A DNA stretch of 14,531 nucleotides from contig CACZPD010000241.1 in assembly GCA_902782955.1 (NCBI GenBank), positions 1 through 14,531 on the forward strand. The letters are read 5' to 3'. Positions 1 through 6,555 of the stretch are shown here, in pieces. Every line of letters begins with the position of its first letter. The first letter of the stretch is position 1. The notes beneath the pieces were generated by a model, which saw only the letters and a list, made by a program, of their open reading frames with translations, had not been told where the DNA came from and searched no databases. The DNA comes from an uncultured Erysipelotrichaceae bacterium (GTDB lineage: Bacteria > Bacillota_I > Bacilli_A > Erysipelotrichales > Erysipelotrichaceae). The position numbers were made by a program, and so were the translations under genes.

Positions 1-96
1 ACTGACCTTCGGATCAATGAAATTATTCCGGCGGTATTCTTCACAAAGATGCTTCAGTTCGCTCTCTGTCAGTTCTTGTACTTCAGGGTAGATCAT
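1..96 (-). CDS. Probable citrate synthase, N-terminal 32 residues only
   Basis: The gene runs off the left edge, so only the first 32 residues are visible (MIYPEVQELTESELKHLCEE, then YRRNNFIDPKVS). The pattern of a short acidic helix followed by LCEEYRRNNFIDP resembles, from memory, the N-terminus of clostridial-type citrate/2-methylcitrate synthases, which often carry a similar LCE...NN.IDP stretch before the catalytic core. Citrate synthase condenses acetyl-CoA with oxaloacetate in the cytoplasm. Two ATGs lie in tandem at 99-97 and 96-94. The GGAGGGA ribosome site (107-101) is only 3 nt from the first ATG when measured from its GGAGG core, but 6 nt from the second, so I start at 96. A nearby isocitrate dehydrogenase gene (5346-6554) supports the assignment. 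No catalytic residue is in view, so the product call rests on a short stretch. Confidence 0.55.
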   Translation of the reverse strand, partial: MIYPEVQELTESELKHLCEEYRRNNFIDPKVS

Positions 97-123
97 CATT
101 TCCCTCCAGATATATACGCCTTC

Positions 124-151
124 ATTTTATAAAGAAAATGTTTTCAGTCAA
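124..151 (-). promoter_or_regulatory. Promoter of the citrate synthase-like gene
   Basis: On the minus strand TTGACT (151-146) is followed after 16 bp by TAAAAT (129-124), a good sigma-A type -35/-10 pair. The -10 lies about 27 bp upstream of the chosen start codon. One palindrome (134-145) sits inside the spacer and another (154-165) lies just upstream of the -35, so the promoter looks built for control by a DNA-binding protein. Confidence 0.6.
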
Positions 152-165
152 GTGAAAATATTTTC
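134..165. promoter_or_regulatory. Tandem 12-bp palindromes, candidate operator
   Basis: GAAAATGTTTTC (134-145) and GAAAATATTTTC (154-165) occur with a 20-bp period, each followed by CAG. The second copy is a perfect palindrome; the first departs only at its two central bases. A 20-bp period places the sites on about the same face of the helix. One lies between the -35 and -10 of the citrate synthase promoter and the other abuts the -35. This is the arrangement expected for a dimeric repressor binding cooperatively. I do not recognise the motif as a named box. The UPF0158-GNAT gene starts 71 bp further on the other strand and could share control. Confidence 0.5.
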
Positions 166-207
166 AGCGAAAGGAAAAAGACCGGTTTATGCCGCGCGGA
201 AAAGAAA

Positions 208-216
208 TGGTATACT
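208..216 (+). promoter_or_regulatory. Extended -10 promoter of the UPF0158-GNAT gene
   Basis: TGGTATACT is an extended -10 element (TG-N-TATACT). No convincing -35 is found 16-19 bp upstream, which extended -10 promoters tolerate. Transcription would start near 223, giving a very short leader that still contains the AGGAGG at 225-230. Confidence 0.4.
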
Positions 217-235
217 GAAAGTACAGGAGGTCTCT

Positions 236-1231
236 ATGAAAACTGATCTTGCTAAAATAATCGAATGTCTGGAAGATGCTTCAGATGAAATAACCTTTTT
301 CTATCATGTTCCCACGGAAACCATTGCGTACCGGAATTCGGACGGTCTCTGGCTGGAAGGACAGTCAAAACCGGCAGATCCGGATGATTACTTAGAGGAC
401 GTGATAGAACTGCCGTCAAGGTATGATATCAATGAATACGGGATCATGCGTGATTTCGCGGAAGAAGAGACAAAAGGAACAGCGCAGGAGTGGCTGATCA
501 ATTCATTGCACGGCAAAGGCGCGTTCCGGCGTTTCCGTGCTGCGCTTGACCGTTTCGGCCTGCGTGAAGACTGGTATGACTACAAGGACAGCGCCCTGCG
601 GTCCATTGCCATGGTATGGTGTGAAGACAACGGGATCGAATACTATGAGACCAAGGAGTATGTTGACCCTGAGGATGAAGAGGATCCGTATTTCGATGAG
701 GAGGAAGATGTGCAGTATATCAAGGTCCAGGCAAATGAACCGATGCATATCGTACAGATCAATGAGAAGAATATGCAGAATATCCTCTATATGACCGCTG
801 CTTTCCGCAAAACGCTTGCGTCATTCCATCAGCAGACACTCAACGAAGATCTCGAACAGGCGGAAGAGGAGATCGCATATTATCTGAAACGGGAATATCC
901 CGTCTTTGCAGTCAGTAAGGACGGCAGATTTGTCGGATATGCGGTATGCCGGATCGATGATTCCTGTGTGTGGCTGGAATCCATCTATGTCAGGGATGAA
1001 TACCGCCGGAAAGGCGTCGGCAAAATGCTGTTTCGGCATGCAGAAAAGATCGCGGAGGAATACGGCAATGATACGCTTTACAACTATGTTCACCCGAATA
1101 ATGACAGGATGCTGAGATTCCTGGCAAAGATGGGCTATGATGTCCTGAACCTGATCGAAGTCCGGAAAGCAGGAAAAAGCGAGGATACACCCGATACCTA
1201 TACGATCGGCAATAATACATTCAAATATTGA
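236..1231 (+). CDS. UPF0158 domain fused to a GNAT acetyltransferase
   Basis: This 331-residue protein has two parts. Residues 1-140 match the UPF0158 family: LEDASDEITFFYH near the start, then MRDFAEEE (71-78), LHGKGAFRRFRAAL (91-104) and REDWYDYKDSALR (110-122), followed by the WCEDNGIEY ending. UPF0158 has no established function. A very acidic linker (143-160) leads to a GNAT N-acetyltransferase domain (about 168-310). Its acetyl-CoA-binding motif is YVRDEYRRKGVGKMLF (251-266), with R257-x-x-G260-x-G262, and the typical HPNNDRMLRFLAKMGYDV stretch (286-303) follows. The substrate is unknown. The start at 236 is chosen because AGGAGG (225-230) sits 5 nt upstream; a GTG start at 152 would add 28 residues without a ribosome site and would run through the operator repeats. 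The protein is probably cytosolic, with no signal peptide or membrane segment. It is monocistronic, ending at a terminator. Confidence 0.85.
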   Translation: MKTDLAKIIECLEDASDEITFFYHVPTETIAYRNSDGLWLEGQSKPADPDDYLEDVIELPSRYDINEYGIMRDFAEEETKGTAQEWLINSLHGKGAFRRFRAALDRFGLREDWYDYKDSALRSIAMVWCEDNGIEYYETKEYVDPEDEEDPYFDEEEDVQYIKVQANEPMHIVQINEKNMQNILYMTAAFRKTLASFHQQTLNEDLEQAEEEIAYYLKREYPVFAVSKDGRFVGYAVCRIDDSCVWLESIYVRDEYRRKGVGKMLFRHAEKIAEEYGNDTLYNYVHPNNDRMLRFLAKMGYDVLNLIEVRKAGKSEDTPDTYTIGNNTFKY

Positions 1232-1240
1232 GAACACAGA

Positions 1241-1278
1241 AAAAAGATATTTCAAATGCGGAATATCTTTTCTTTTTT
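1241..1278 (+). terminator. Rho-independent terminator after the UPF0158-GNAT gene
   Basis: AAAAGATATT (1242-1251) pairs with AATATCTTTT (1262-1271) around a 10-nt loop and is followed by CTTTTTT. The stem is AT-rich but ten pairs long and lies 10 bp after the stop codon. Confidence 0.7.
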
Positions 1279-1288
1279 ACGACAATGC

Positions 1289-1325
1289 ATACTGACAGTA
1301 TGTGAAAATAACATACTATCAGTAT
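1289..1325. promoter_or_regulatory. 37-bp inverted repeat, candidate operator of the XRE-MFS operon
   Basis: ATACTGACAGTATGT (1289-1303) and ACATACTATCAGTAT (1311-1325) are inverted copies of each other (14 of 15 positions) separated by 7 bp. Each arm is itself a dyad around ATACT...AGTAT, and the left one extends to a perfect 15-bp palindrome at 1288-1302. The two dyad centres are 24 bp apart. No U-tract follows, so it is not a terminator. It lies 33 bp upstream of the -10 at 1359, a position that suits an activator or a repressor that recruits a second dimer. The obvious candidate to bind it is the XRE protein encoded directly downstream. Confidence 0.55.
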
Positions 1326-1358
1326 TATTAGTGTCTTCTTTTCTGTATGCCTGTCATC

Positions 1359-1364
1359 TATAAT
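1359..1364 (+). promoter_or_regulatory. -10 box of the XRE-MFS operon promoter
   Basis: TATAAT is a perfect -10 located 26 bp before the XRE start codon, with AGGAGG at 1376-1381 in between. The -35 at 17-bp spacing (1336-1341, TTCTTT) is poor, which fits dependence on an activator at the upstream inverted repeat. Confidence 0.55.
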
Positions 1365-1390
1365 GGAACCGGAACAGGAGGTATCTGCGT

Positions 1391-2467
1391 ATGAAATTGT
1401 CCGCGAATATCCGTGAGCTGCGCAGACAGCGGGGAATGACACAGGAGAAATTCGCTGAGGTATTCGGTGTTACGACCGGTGCGGTATATAAATGGGAATC
1501 CGGGCTGTCGGTGCCGGATCTGACCCTGATCCTGGAAATGGCTGACTTTTTCGGCGTATCCACAGATATGCTGCTGGGATATCAAATGAAGAATAACCGG
1601 CTTGAATCAGCGCTTGAAGAACTGGATTCATTCATCCGGGATATCAATCCGGAAAATCTGGCGGCGGCAGATAAAATATTGAAAAAATACCCGAATAATT
1701 TGAAGATCGCAATGAAATGTGCCGGATTATATTATCTCTCCGGTCTGGAGACCCGGAACAGGGAAATGTTCGAGCACGCAGTCAGCCTGCTGGAAAAAGC
1801 GTCGCAGATGGTCGGTCAGAGCACAGATCCGGAGATCAGCGAATATACGATCAGCGCAGAGATCGGAGCGATCTACATGGCTATGGGAGAACATGAAAAA
1901 GGACTGGAACTGATGAAGAAGAATAATATCGGCGGAATATATAATGATTCGATCGGTATCAGCCTCGCCGCATTCATGCATCGTCCGGAAGAAGCGGAAC
2001 CGTATCTCCTTAAAGGTCTGCTGCAGAGTTTCGGCACGTTTTCCAATTCGACCCTCGGTTATGTACTGCTGTTCTGTGAAAGGGGAGATTATCCTGCGGC
2101 GAGAGACAGCATTTCGTGGCTGCAGGAAATACTGGAAGGAATGCTGCAGGAAAAAGATGAATCGGGATTTCAGGCAAAAACCAAAGCTCTCATATCTGTC
2201 ATCTCTGCCTATGTAGAGATCAAAAGCGGAAATACGGAAAAAGCACACGAAACTCTTATCAAAGCAGCGGAATATGCCCGGCTTTTTGACAAAGACCCGG
2301 ATTACAGTTTCAGCAGGATCCGTTCGATCAGTATCAGTATCCCGGATGGTTTCAATATGCACGACTCTCTTGGCGTTACAGCGGCTGAAAGTATAAAGAC
2401 CCTGATACAGATTTTGAAGAGTTCCGAACTGGAAACCATGTGGCAGGGAGTGACGGCGCATGAGTGA
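1391..2467 (+). CDS. XRE-family transcriptional regulator with TPR-like C-terminal domain
   Basis: This 358-residue protein begins with a typical XRE/Cro helix-turn-helix (about 4-62): IRELRRQRGMTQEKFAEVFG, then VTTGAVYKWESGLSVPD and FGVSTDMLLGY. The remaining 290 residues are all-helical and look TPR-like, for example the EIGAIYMAMGEHEKGLELMKK stretch and the repeated pattern of paired helices ending in small residues. In related regulators such a domain senses a ligand or peptide or drives dimerisation; here the ligand is unknown. AGGAGG lies 9 nt before the start. The end overlaps the MFS gene by 8 nt, so the two are co-translated and the regulator very probably controls that exporter and itself. 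No membrane segment is present, so it should act in the cytoplasm on DNA. Confidence 0.85.
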   Translation: MKLSANIRELRRQRGMTQEKFAEVFGVTTGAVYKWESGLSVPDLTLILEMADFFGVSTDMLLGYQMKNNRLESALEELDSFIRDINPENLAAADKILKKYPNNLKIAMKCAGLYYLSGLETRNREMFEHAVSLLEKASQMVGQSTDPEISEYTISAEIGAIYMAMGEHEKGLELMKKNNIGGIYNDSIGISLAAFMHRPEEAEPYLLKGLLQSFGTFSNSTLGYVLLFCERGDYPAARDSISWLQEILEGMLQEKDESGFQAKTKALISVISAYVEIKSGNTEKAHETLIKAAEYARLFDKDPDYSFSRIRSISISIPDGFNMHDSLGVTAAESIKTLIQILKSSELETMWQGVTAHE

Positions 2468-3764
2468 GCAGAAAACAAAACCGGAAAATGTATTCCGCAG
2501 CCGGAATTTCCGTCTTGTTTATTTCGGTGCCCTTGTATCTGATCTGGGTGCTGTCCTGTACAGCTTTGCGGTAAGCTTCTATATTCTGGAGATCAGTGCC
2601 AACAATGCTTTTCTGCAGGGACTATATCTGGCTGTGTGCGGTGCGGCCCTGCTGCTGGCCACCCCGTTCGGCGGTGTACTTGGAGACCGTTTCAATAAAG
2701 CGAAGATCATGTTCATCTGCGATTATCTGAAGGGAGGCATGATCCTGCTGGCGGTTGCGGGCATGCTGTGGATGAAACAACCGGCGGCACATATTGCGAT
2801 CCTCTTCATGATCGGTATTCTCGGGAATATAGTCAGCGGGATCTTTTCACCGGCAGCGAGCGCTTTATTGCCGCATATCGTGGCCGAGGAAAAACTCCAG
2901 CAGGCAAATGCCTACTACTCCATCAAGAATGCCCTGCAGAATATTTTCGGTATTGTGCTGGCGGGCATCATGTATTCCGCACTGCCCGTCACGATACTCT
3001 TCTGTGTCGTTGGTGTCTGTTATCTCATATCCGGGCTCTCGGAAATGTTCATTCGTTATCAGCATGTTCCCGGCGGGGAAAAACTGACACTGCGGATCGT
3101 ATTCGGCGATATGGGGGAAGGAATGAAATACCTCAGAACGCAGAAAGCGATCATGGCCATGATGGGTGCGATCCTGTTTATCAATTTCTTCACCACACCG
3201 ATTTACGGAAACTTTATCCCGTATTTTGTTAAAACGGATATTGCCGGGGCATCTTCCTATCTGTTTGACAATATCCTCACACCGGAACTCTGGTCTTCTG
3301 TCTTCAATGTTCTTTTCGGCATCAGCTCATTGATCGGTTCCGTGATCCTGAGCTCGCGTGAAACAGAAAAAAATATCGGCAGAAAAACGGCCTTCAGGGT
3401 ATGTGATATGGCAGGACTCATGATCATGCTGTCCGCAGCTTACTGGTTTCTGATTGCGCGGAACAGTTCATTGAACCTGTTTCTGATCCTGTTCTGCCTG
3501 GCTATCTGTCTGACCGGATTTCTTCTCGCTTTTGTCAATATTCCTCTCAACACTACGCTGATGCGTGTTGTGGACAGGAATATGCTCAGCAAGGTCAGCG
3601 GCATCATCAGTGTGCTTTCACAGGGACTTACACCGATCGCCTCCGTCCTTGCGGGAGTGATCCTGCAGTGGTCCGGCAGTGCTGTCCTGCTTATGGCATG
3701 CTCTCTCGGGCTCGCTGTATCAGCGCTTTCACTGTTATTTAACAAAGATATCAGGACGATCTGA
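2460..3764 (+). CDS. MFS transporter, drug or metabolite exporter-like (MFS_3 / EntS-MefA type)
   Basis: This is a 434-residue integral membrane protein with about 12 hydrophobic segments. After a short charged N-terminus comes NFRLVYFGALVSDLGAVLYS (about 16-35), typical of MFS_3 exporters. The loop between TM2 and TM3 carries a motif-A-like stretch, GGVLGDRFNKAKIM (71-84), with D76 and R77 in place. SPAASALLPHIV and the QANAYYSIKNALQNIFG stretch also match the EntS/MefA branch. Members of this branch export siderophores, macrolides or other small molecules by proton antiport; the substrate here cannot be read. The ATG at 2460 lies inside the end of the XRE gene (8-nt overlap), with GGGAG about 9 nt before it. 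The gene ends just before a shared terminator. I do not claim antibiotic resistance. Confidence 0.85.
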   Translation: MSEQKTKPENVFRSRNFRLVYFGALVSDLGAVLYSFAVSFYILEISANNAFLQGLYLAVCGAALLLATPFGGVLGDRFNKAKIMFICDYLKGGMILLAVAGMLWMKQPAAHIAILFMIGILGNIVSGIFSPAASALLPHIVAEEKLQQANAYYSIKNALQNIFGIVLAGIMYSALPVTILFCVVGVCYLISGLSEMFIRYQHVPGGEKLTLRIVFGDMGEGMKYLRTQKAIMAMMGAILFINFFTTPIYGNFIPYFVKTDIAGASSYLFDNILTPELWSSVFNVLFGISSLIGSVILSSRETEKNIGRKTAFRVCDMAGLMIMLSAAYWFLIARNSSLNLFLILFCLAICLTGFLLAFVNIPLNTTLMRVVDRNMLSKVSGIISVLSQGLTPIASVLAGVILQWSGSAVLLMACSLGLAVSALSLLFNKDIRTI

Positions 3765-3787
3765 AAAAAGCCTCCGCGGAGGCTTTT
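3764..3787. terminator. Bidirectional terminator between the MFS and esterase genes
   Basis: A perfect palindrome runs from 3766 to 3787: GCCTCC and GGAGGC flanked by four A and four T. It starts two bases after the MFS stop and ends five bases before the esterase stop on the other strand. The T run is six long when read on the minus strand but four on the plus strand, so it may work better for the plsY-esterase transcript. Confidence 0.85.
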
Positions 3788-3792
3788 CATGT

Positions 3793-4572
3793 TCAGTAGA
3801 TTTCCGGATAGAGGTATTTCAGGAATACCGGGACGATTGTTTCCCAGGTTGCTTCGCAATGCATGCCGTCAACGACGATATGCGGATAGGTTCTGCATCC
3901 CTGTTCGCTGAAGGCATGATTCATTTCCAGCATCAGGTCAACGTTCAGAACCATGAATTCCCGGTTGTCTGTTTCCTTTGATCCGAAGTCCATGTAGATG
4001 CGGGTATCCGGATCAAGCCTGCTTTCCCTGATCAGTTTCAGCAGCGGTTCTGCGCAGTAGTATGCGGCAGAGGAGACACACGCAGCCTTGCCGTATACAT
4101 CGTTGTATTTCGCGATCATGTATTCCGACATCAGCCCGCCCATGCTGGAGCCGCCGATGCCCACGTGCTTTCTGCTTTTGTATATGCGGTAGCGCTTTTC
4201 GCATTCCTGTTTCAGGACAGTCGCAAACCAGTGTGCCGTGATCTCGCCTTCGGATGTGATCGTGCTTCTCGCCATGGTCTTTCTTTCGGAAGGGAAGGGA
4301 CAGTATTCATCCATGCGCTTGTCGCCTGTGTGGTTGCAGTCCTGGCCGATCACGACAAGATCCAGCTGGTTTTTATCCAGATAATCCTTTATGCCCCAGC
4401 ACTTCCCGTATGTCGCGGTTTCATCATCAAACAGGTTGTGTCCGTCAAACATGTACAGAATGGGGTATTTTTTCTTTGTCCGGAAATAACTGTCCGGCAG
4501 ATAAACATAAATGGTGCGCGGTGACTCCCCGAGCGGGGCAATATCCAGTGTGAATGTTTCAACTTTTCCCAT
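3793..4572 (-). CDS. Esterase D/Fes-type alpha/beta-hydrolase
   Basis: This 259-residue protein matches the putative esterase family PF00756. It starts with a beta-rich section ending in RTIYVYLPDSYF, then KKYPILYMFDGHNLFDD (34-50), the usual family hallmark. The nucleophile elbow is GIGGSSMGGL (138-147), with Ser143. Likely acid and base partners are Asp195 in IYMDFGSKE and His238 in VVDGMHCEATWE. There is no signal peptide, so it acts in the cytoplasm. Family members hydrolyse carboxyl esters such as S-formylglutathione, ferulate esters or siderophore lactones; the substrate here is unknown. The ATG follows the plsY stop by 3 bp, with a GGATGG-like site inside plsY, so the two genes form one transcript. 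Confidence 0.8.
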   Translation of the reverse strand: MGKVETFTLDIAPLGESPRTIYVYLPDSYFRTKKKYPILYMFDGHNLFDDETATYGKCWGIKDYLDKNQLDLVVIGQDCNHTGDKRMDEYCPFPSERKTMARSTITSEGEITAHWFATVLKQECEKRYRIYKSRKHVGIGGSSMGGLMSEYMIAKYNDVYGKAACVSSAAYYCAEPLLKLIRESRLDPDTRIYMDFGSKETDNREFMVLNVDLMLEMNHAFSEQGCRTYPHIVVDGMHCEATWETIVPVFLKYLYPEIY

Positions 4573-4575
4573 ATC

Positions 4576-5193
4576 TCAGCCCATCCACTTGATCTTGCTT
4601 TCGGTACCGTTTTTGATCCTTTCAATATTGGATCTGTGGCGGTAAATAATGAAAACTGCGAGCAGGATCGTTGACGCCGGTACGGCGAACGGTACCTTAT
4701 GGAACAGGAACTGGACCAGGGTGACCAGGGCTTCCGCAGAAACGGATGTCATGGAGGAAACGCTGACCATCTTTGTCATATACAGGACCGCGAAGAACAC
4801 GATCACCGGGAACAGGAAATTCCAGAACCAGCTGTGCGTGATCAGCAGGGCAATACTCAGGAAGAAACCATATGTCGTAGCGACTGCCTTGCCGCCGCGA
4901 AACTGGGCGAAGACCGGAAAGCAGTGACCGGCACAGCATGCGAGACCTGCCAGGATCGTTGCCTGCGGCGCGATGGCATTCGCCACCAGCATGGAAAGCA
5001 GAGCTTTTACCGCATCCAGCACGGTAACGATGACAGCCACAGGACGGCCGAGGACACGGCCGGCATTGGTGGCACCGGTGTTTCCGCTTCCTTCATTCCG
5101 GATGTCTTTATGGTAGAATACTTTGCCGATTACCAGGCCCCATGGGACGGAGCCGAATAAATAACTGATTATAATCGCAAGAATAGTTTTCAT
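4576..5193 (-). CDS. plsY: Acyl-phosphate:glycerol-3-phosphate acyltransferase PlsY
   Basis: PlsY transfers the acyl group from acyl-phosphate to glycerol-3-phosphate, making lysophosphatidate as the first membrane step of phospholipid synthesis. The 205-residue length and multiple hydrophobic spans fit. All three family motifs are visible: EGSGNTGATNAGR (35-46 region), GHCFPVFAQFRGGKAVAT (89-106) and the YRHRSNIERIKNGTE tail (184-198). One small deviation is GGKAVAT, where the family usually has GGKGVAT. I start at 5193 because GGGAG (5207-5203) lies 9 nt upstream; an ATG at 5214 would add seven polar residues and has no site. The esterase gene follows after 3 bp. Confidence 0.95.
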   Translation of the reverse strand: MKTILAIIISYLFGSVPWGLVIGKVFYHKDIRNEGSGNTGATNAGRVLGRPVAVIVTVLDAVKALLSMLVANAIAPQATILAGLACCAGHCFPVFAQFRGGKAVATTYGFFLSIALLITHSWFWNFLFPVIVFFAVLYMTKMVSVSSMTSVSAEALVTLVQFLFHKVPFAVPASTILLAVFIIYRHRSNIERIKNGTESKIKWMG

Positions 5194-5206
5194 AGCAATA
5201 CACTCC

Positions 5207-5222
5207 CGTATCATACGATACG
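5207..5222. other. 16-bp hairpin in the plsY leader
   Basis: CGTATC (5207-5212) and GATACG (5217-5222) form a perfect inverted repeat with a 4-nt loop. On the plsY transcript it would fold directly upstream of, and touching, the GGGAG ribosome site. It could reduce ribosome access or protect the 5' end, or it could be a small operator. It is short enough to be chance. Confidence 0.3.
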
Positions 5223-5227
5223 ATTTT

Positions 5228-5256
5228 ATTCTAACACTCCGTAAACAGAATAGTAA
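5228..5256 (-). promoter_or_regulatory. Possible plsY promoter
   Basis: On the minus strand TTACTA (5256-5251) is separated by 17 bp from TAGAAT (5233-5228). The -10 is good, the -35 weak. It lies in the 152-bp gap between plsY and the divergent isocitrate dehydrogenase gene. Confidence 0.4.
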
Positions 5257-5291
5257 GAAAGGTTCGTGAAAACGTCAGGGACGGAATGGTT

Positions 5292-5319
5292 TTGCTTTGC
5301 GGGGAAAATATGCTACGAT
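5292..5319 (+). promoter_or_regulatory. Promoter of the isocitrate dehydrogenase gene
   Basis: TTGCTT (5292-5297), a 16-bp spacer and TACGAT (5314-5319) preceded by TGC form a plausible -35 with an extended -10. Transcription would start near 5326, just ahead of GGGAGG at 5332-5337. Confidence 0.5.
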
Positions 5320-5345
5320 ACTTCTCAAACAGGGAGGAATACGGT

Positions 5346-6554
5346 ATGAAGCAAATACAGATGAATGTGCCGCTCGTAGAGATGGACGGCGATGAGATGA
5401 CCAGGATCCTCTGGCAGATGATCAAGGATGAACTTCTTTTGCCGTTTATTGATCTGAAAACAGAATACTACGACCTCGGACTGGAGCATCGTGACGAAAC
5501 CGATGATGCAGTTACAACAGAAGCCGCGGAAGCGATCCGCAGATACGGCGTAGGTGTCAAATGCGCAACGATCACGCCCAATCTGGCCAGGATGGAGGAA
5601 TACAAACTTAAGAAGCTGTATAAGAGTCCCAACGCTACGATCAGGGCAATTCTGGACGGAACGGTATTCCGCACACCGATCCTGGTGAAAGGCATCAGAC
5701 CATGTGTTTCCAACTGGAAAAAGCCTATAACGATCGCACGTCACGCATACGGTGATGTGTATAAAAACACGGAGATGCGCATTACAGGAAAAGGATGTGC
5801 CAAGCTTGTTTTTGAAAAAGAAGACGGCACGAAGAGCGAAGAGACGATCTTCCAGTTTGAAGGACCGGGCATCGTGCAGGGAATGTACAATCTGGATGCG
5901 TCCATAACCGGATTTGCCAGAAGCTGCTTTGCCTATGCGCTGGATCAGAAGAAAGACCTCTGGTTTGCTTCAAAAGATACCATTTCCAAAATATATGACG
6001 GTCAGTTCAAGGAGATCTTCCAGAAAGTATATGACGAAGAATACCGTGAGCAGTTTGAAGCGGCCGGAATTACATATTTCTATACGCTGATCGACGACGC
6101 GGTTGCCAGGATCATGAAATCCGAAGGCGGCATGATCTGGGCATGCAAAAACTATGATGGAGATGTTTTCTCCGATATGCTGAGCTCTGCATTCGGCTCC
6201 CTCGCGATGATGACGTCTGTTCTCGTATCACCGGAAGGATTCTATGAATACGAAGCGGCGCACGGAACCGTACAGAGACACTATTACAAGCATCTGGCAG
6301 GCGAGGAGACCAGCACCAATTCCGTAGCGACGATCTTCGCATGGAGTGGCGCGCTGAGAAAACGCGGCGAGCTGGATGACAACAAAGATCTCTGCCGGTT
6401 CGCGGATGAGCTGGAAGCGGCTGTGATCCGGACGATTGAAGGCGGAACGATGACAGGCGACCTGGTCCGCATCACGGAACTGGAAAATGTCACAAAAGTA
6501 AACAGCCTGGAATTCATTCAGGCTGTACGCAGGGAACTGGAAGCCGCATTGTAA
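5346..6554 (+). CDS. icd: NADP-dependent isocitrate dehydrogenase, eukaryotic-like homodimeric type
   Basis: The enzyme oxidises isocitrate to 2-oxoglutarate and CO2 with reduction of NADP, in the cytoplasm. The 402 residues align through their whole length with the IDH1/IDH2-like subfamily. Visible landmarks are PLVEMDGDEMTR, VKCATITP, the substrate loop KSPNATIR (93-100, Ser94, Asn96, Arg100), Arg109, Arg132 in ARHAYGD and Tyr139. NYDGDVFSD (269-277) supplies metal-binding aspartates D273 and D277. The HGTVQRHYY stretch keeps the Arg-His pair (311-312) that in this subfamily contacts the NADP 2'-phosphate. The start at 5346 follows GGGAGG by 8 nt; an in-frame ATG at 5286 would lie upstream of the promoter -10. 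The gene has its own promoter and terminator. With the citrate synthase-like gene it suggests an oxidative branch to glutamate. Confidence 0.95.
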   Translation: MKQIQMNVPLVEMDGDEMTRILWQMIKDELLLPFIDLKTEYYDLGLEHRDETDDAVTTEAAEAIRRYGVGVKCATITPNLARMEEYKLKKLYKSPNATIRAILDGTVFRTPILVKGIRPCVSNWKKPITIARHAYGDVYKNTEMRITGKGCAKLVFEKEDGTKSEETIFQFEGPGIVQGMYNLDASITGFARSCFAYALDQKKDLWFASKDTISKIYDGQFKEIFQKVYDEEYREQFEAAGITYFYTLIDDAVARIMKSEGGMIWACKNYDGDVFSDMLSSAFGSLAMMTSVLVSPEGFYEYEAAHGTVQRHYYKHLAGEETSTNSVATIFAWSGALRKRGELDDNKDLCRFADELEAAVIRTIEGGTMTGDLVRITELENVTKVNSLEFIQAVRRELEAAL

Positions 6555-6555
6555 G

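Noticed and set aside
152..235. GTG start extending the UPF0158-GNAT protein by 28 residues
   Set aside because: There is no ribosome site before 152, the extension would cross the operator repeats and the promoter -10, and AGGAGG at 225-230 fits the ATG at 236.
1232..1390. Possible signalling-peptide gene beside the TPR regulator (quorum-sensing type system)
   Set aside because: The gap holds a terminator, the inverted repeat and a promoter; I found no short frame with a ribosome site on either strand.
1727..2461. 244-codon open frame on the minus strand inside the XRE gene
   Set aside because: It is rich in Phe, Arg and Cys in the manner of antisense frames, overlaps a clear gene along its whole length and has no start signal.
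5286..5345. Upstream ATG extending isocitrate dehydrogenase by 20 residues
   Set aside because: It precedes the promoter -10 and lacks a ribosome site; GGGAGG at 5332-5337 fits the ATG at 5346, where the homologous N-terminus begins.
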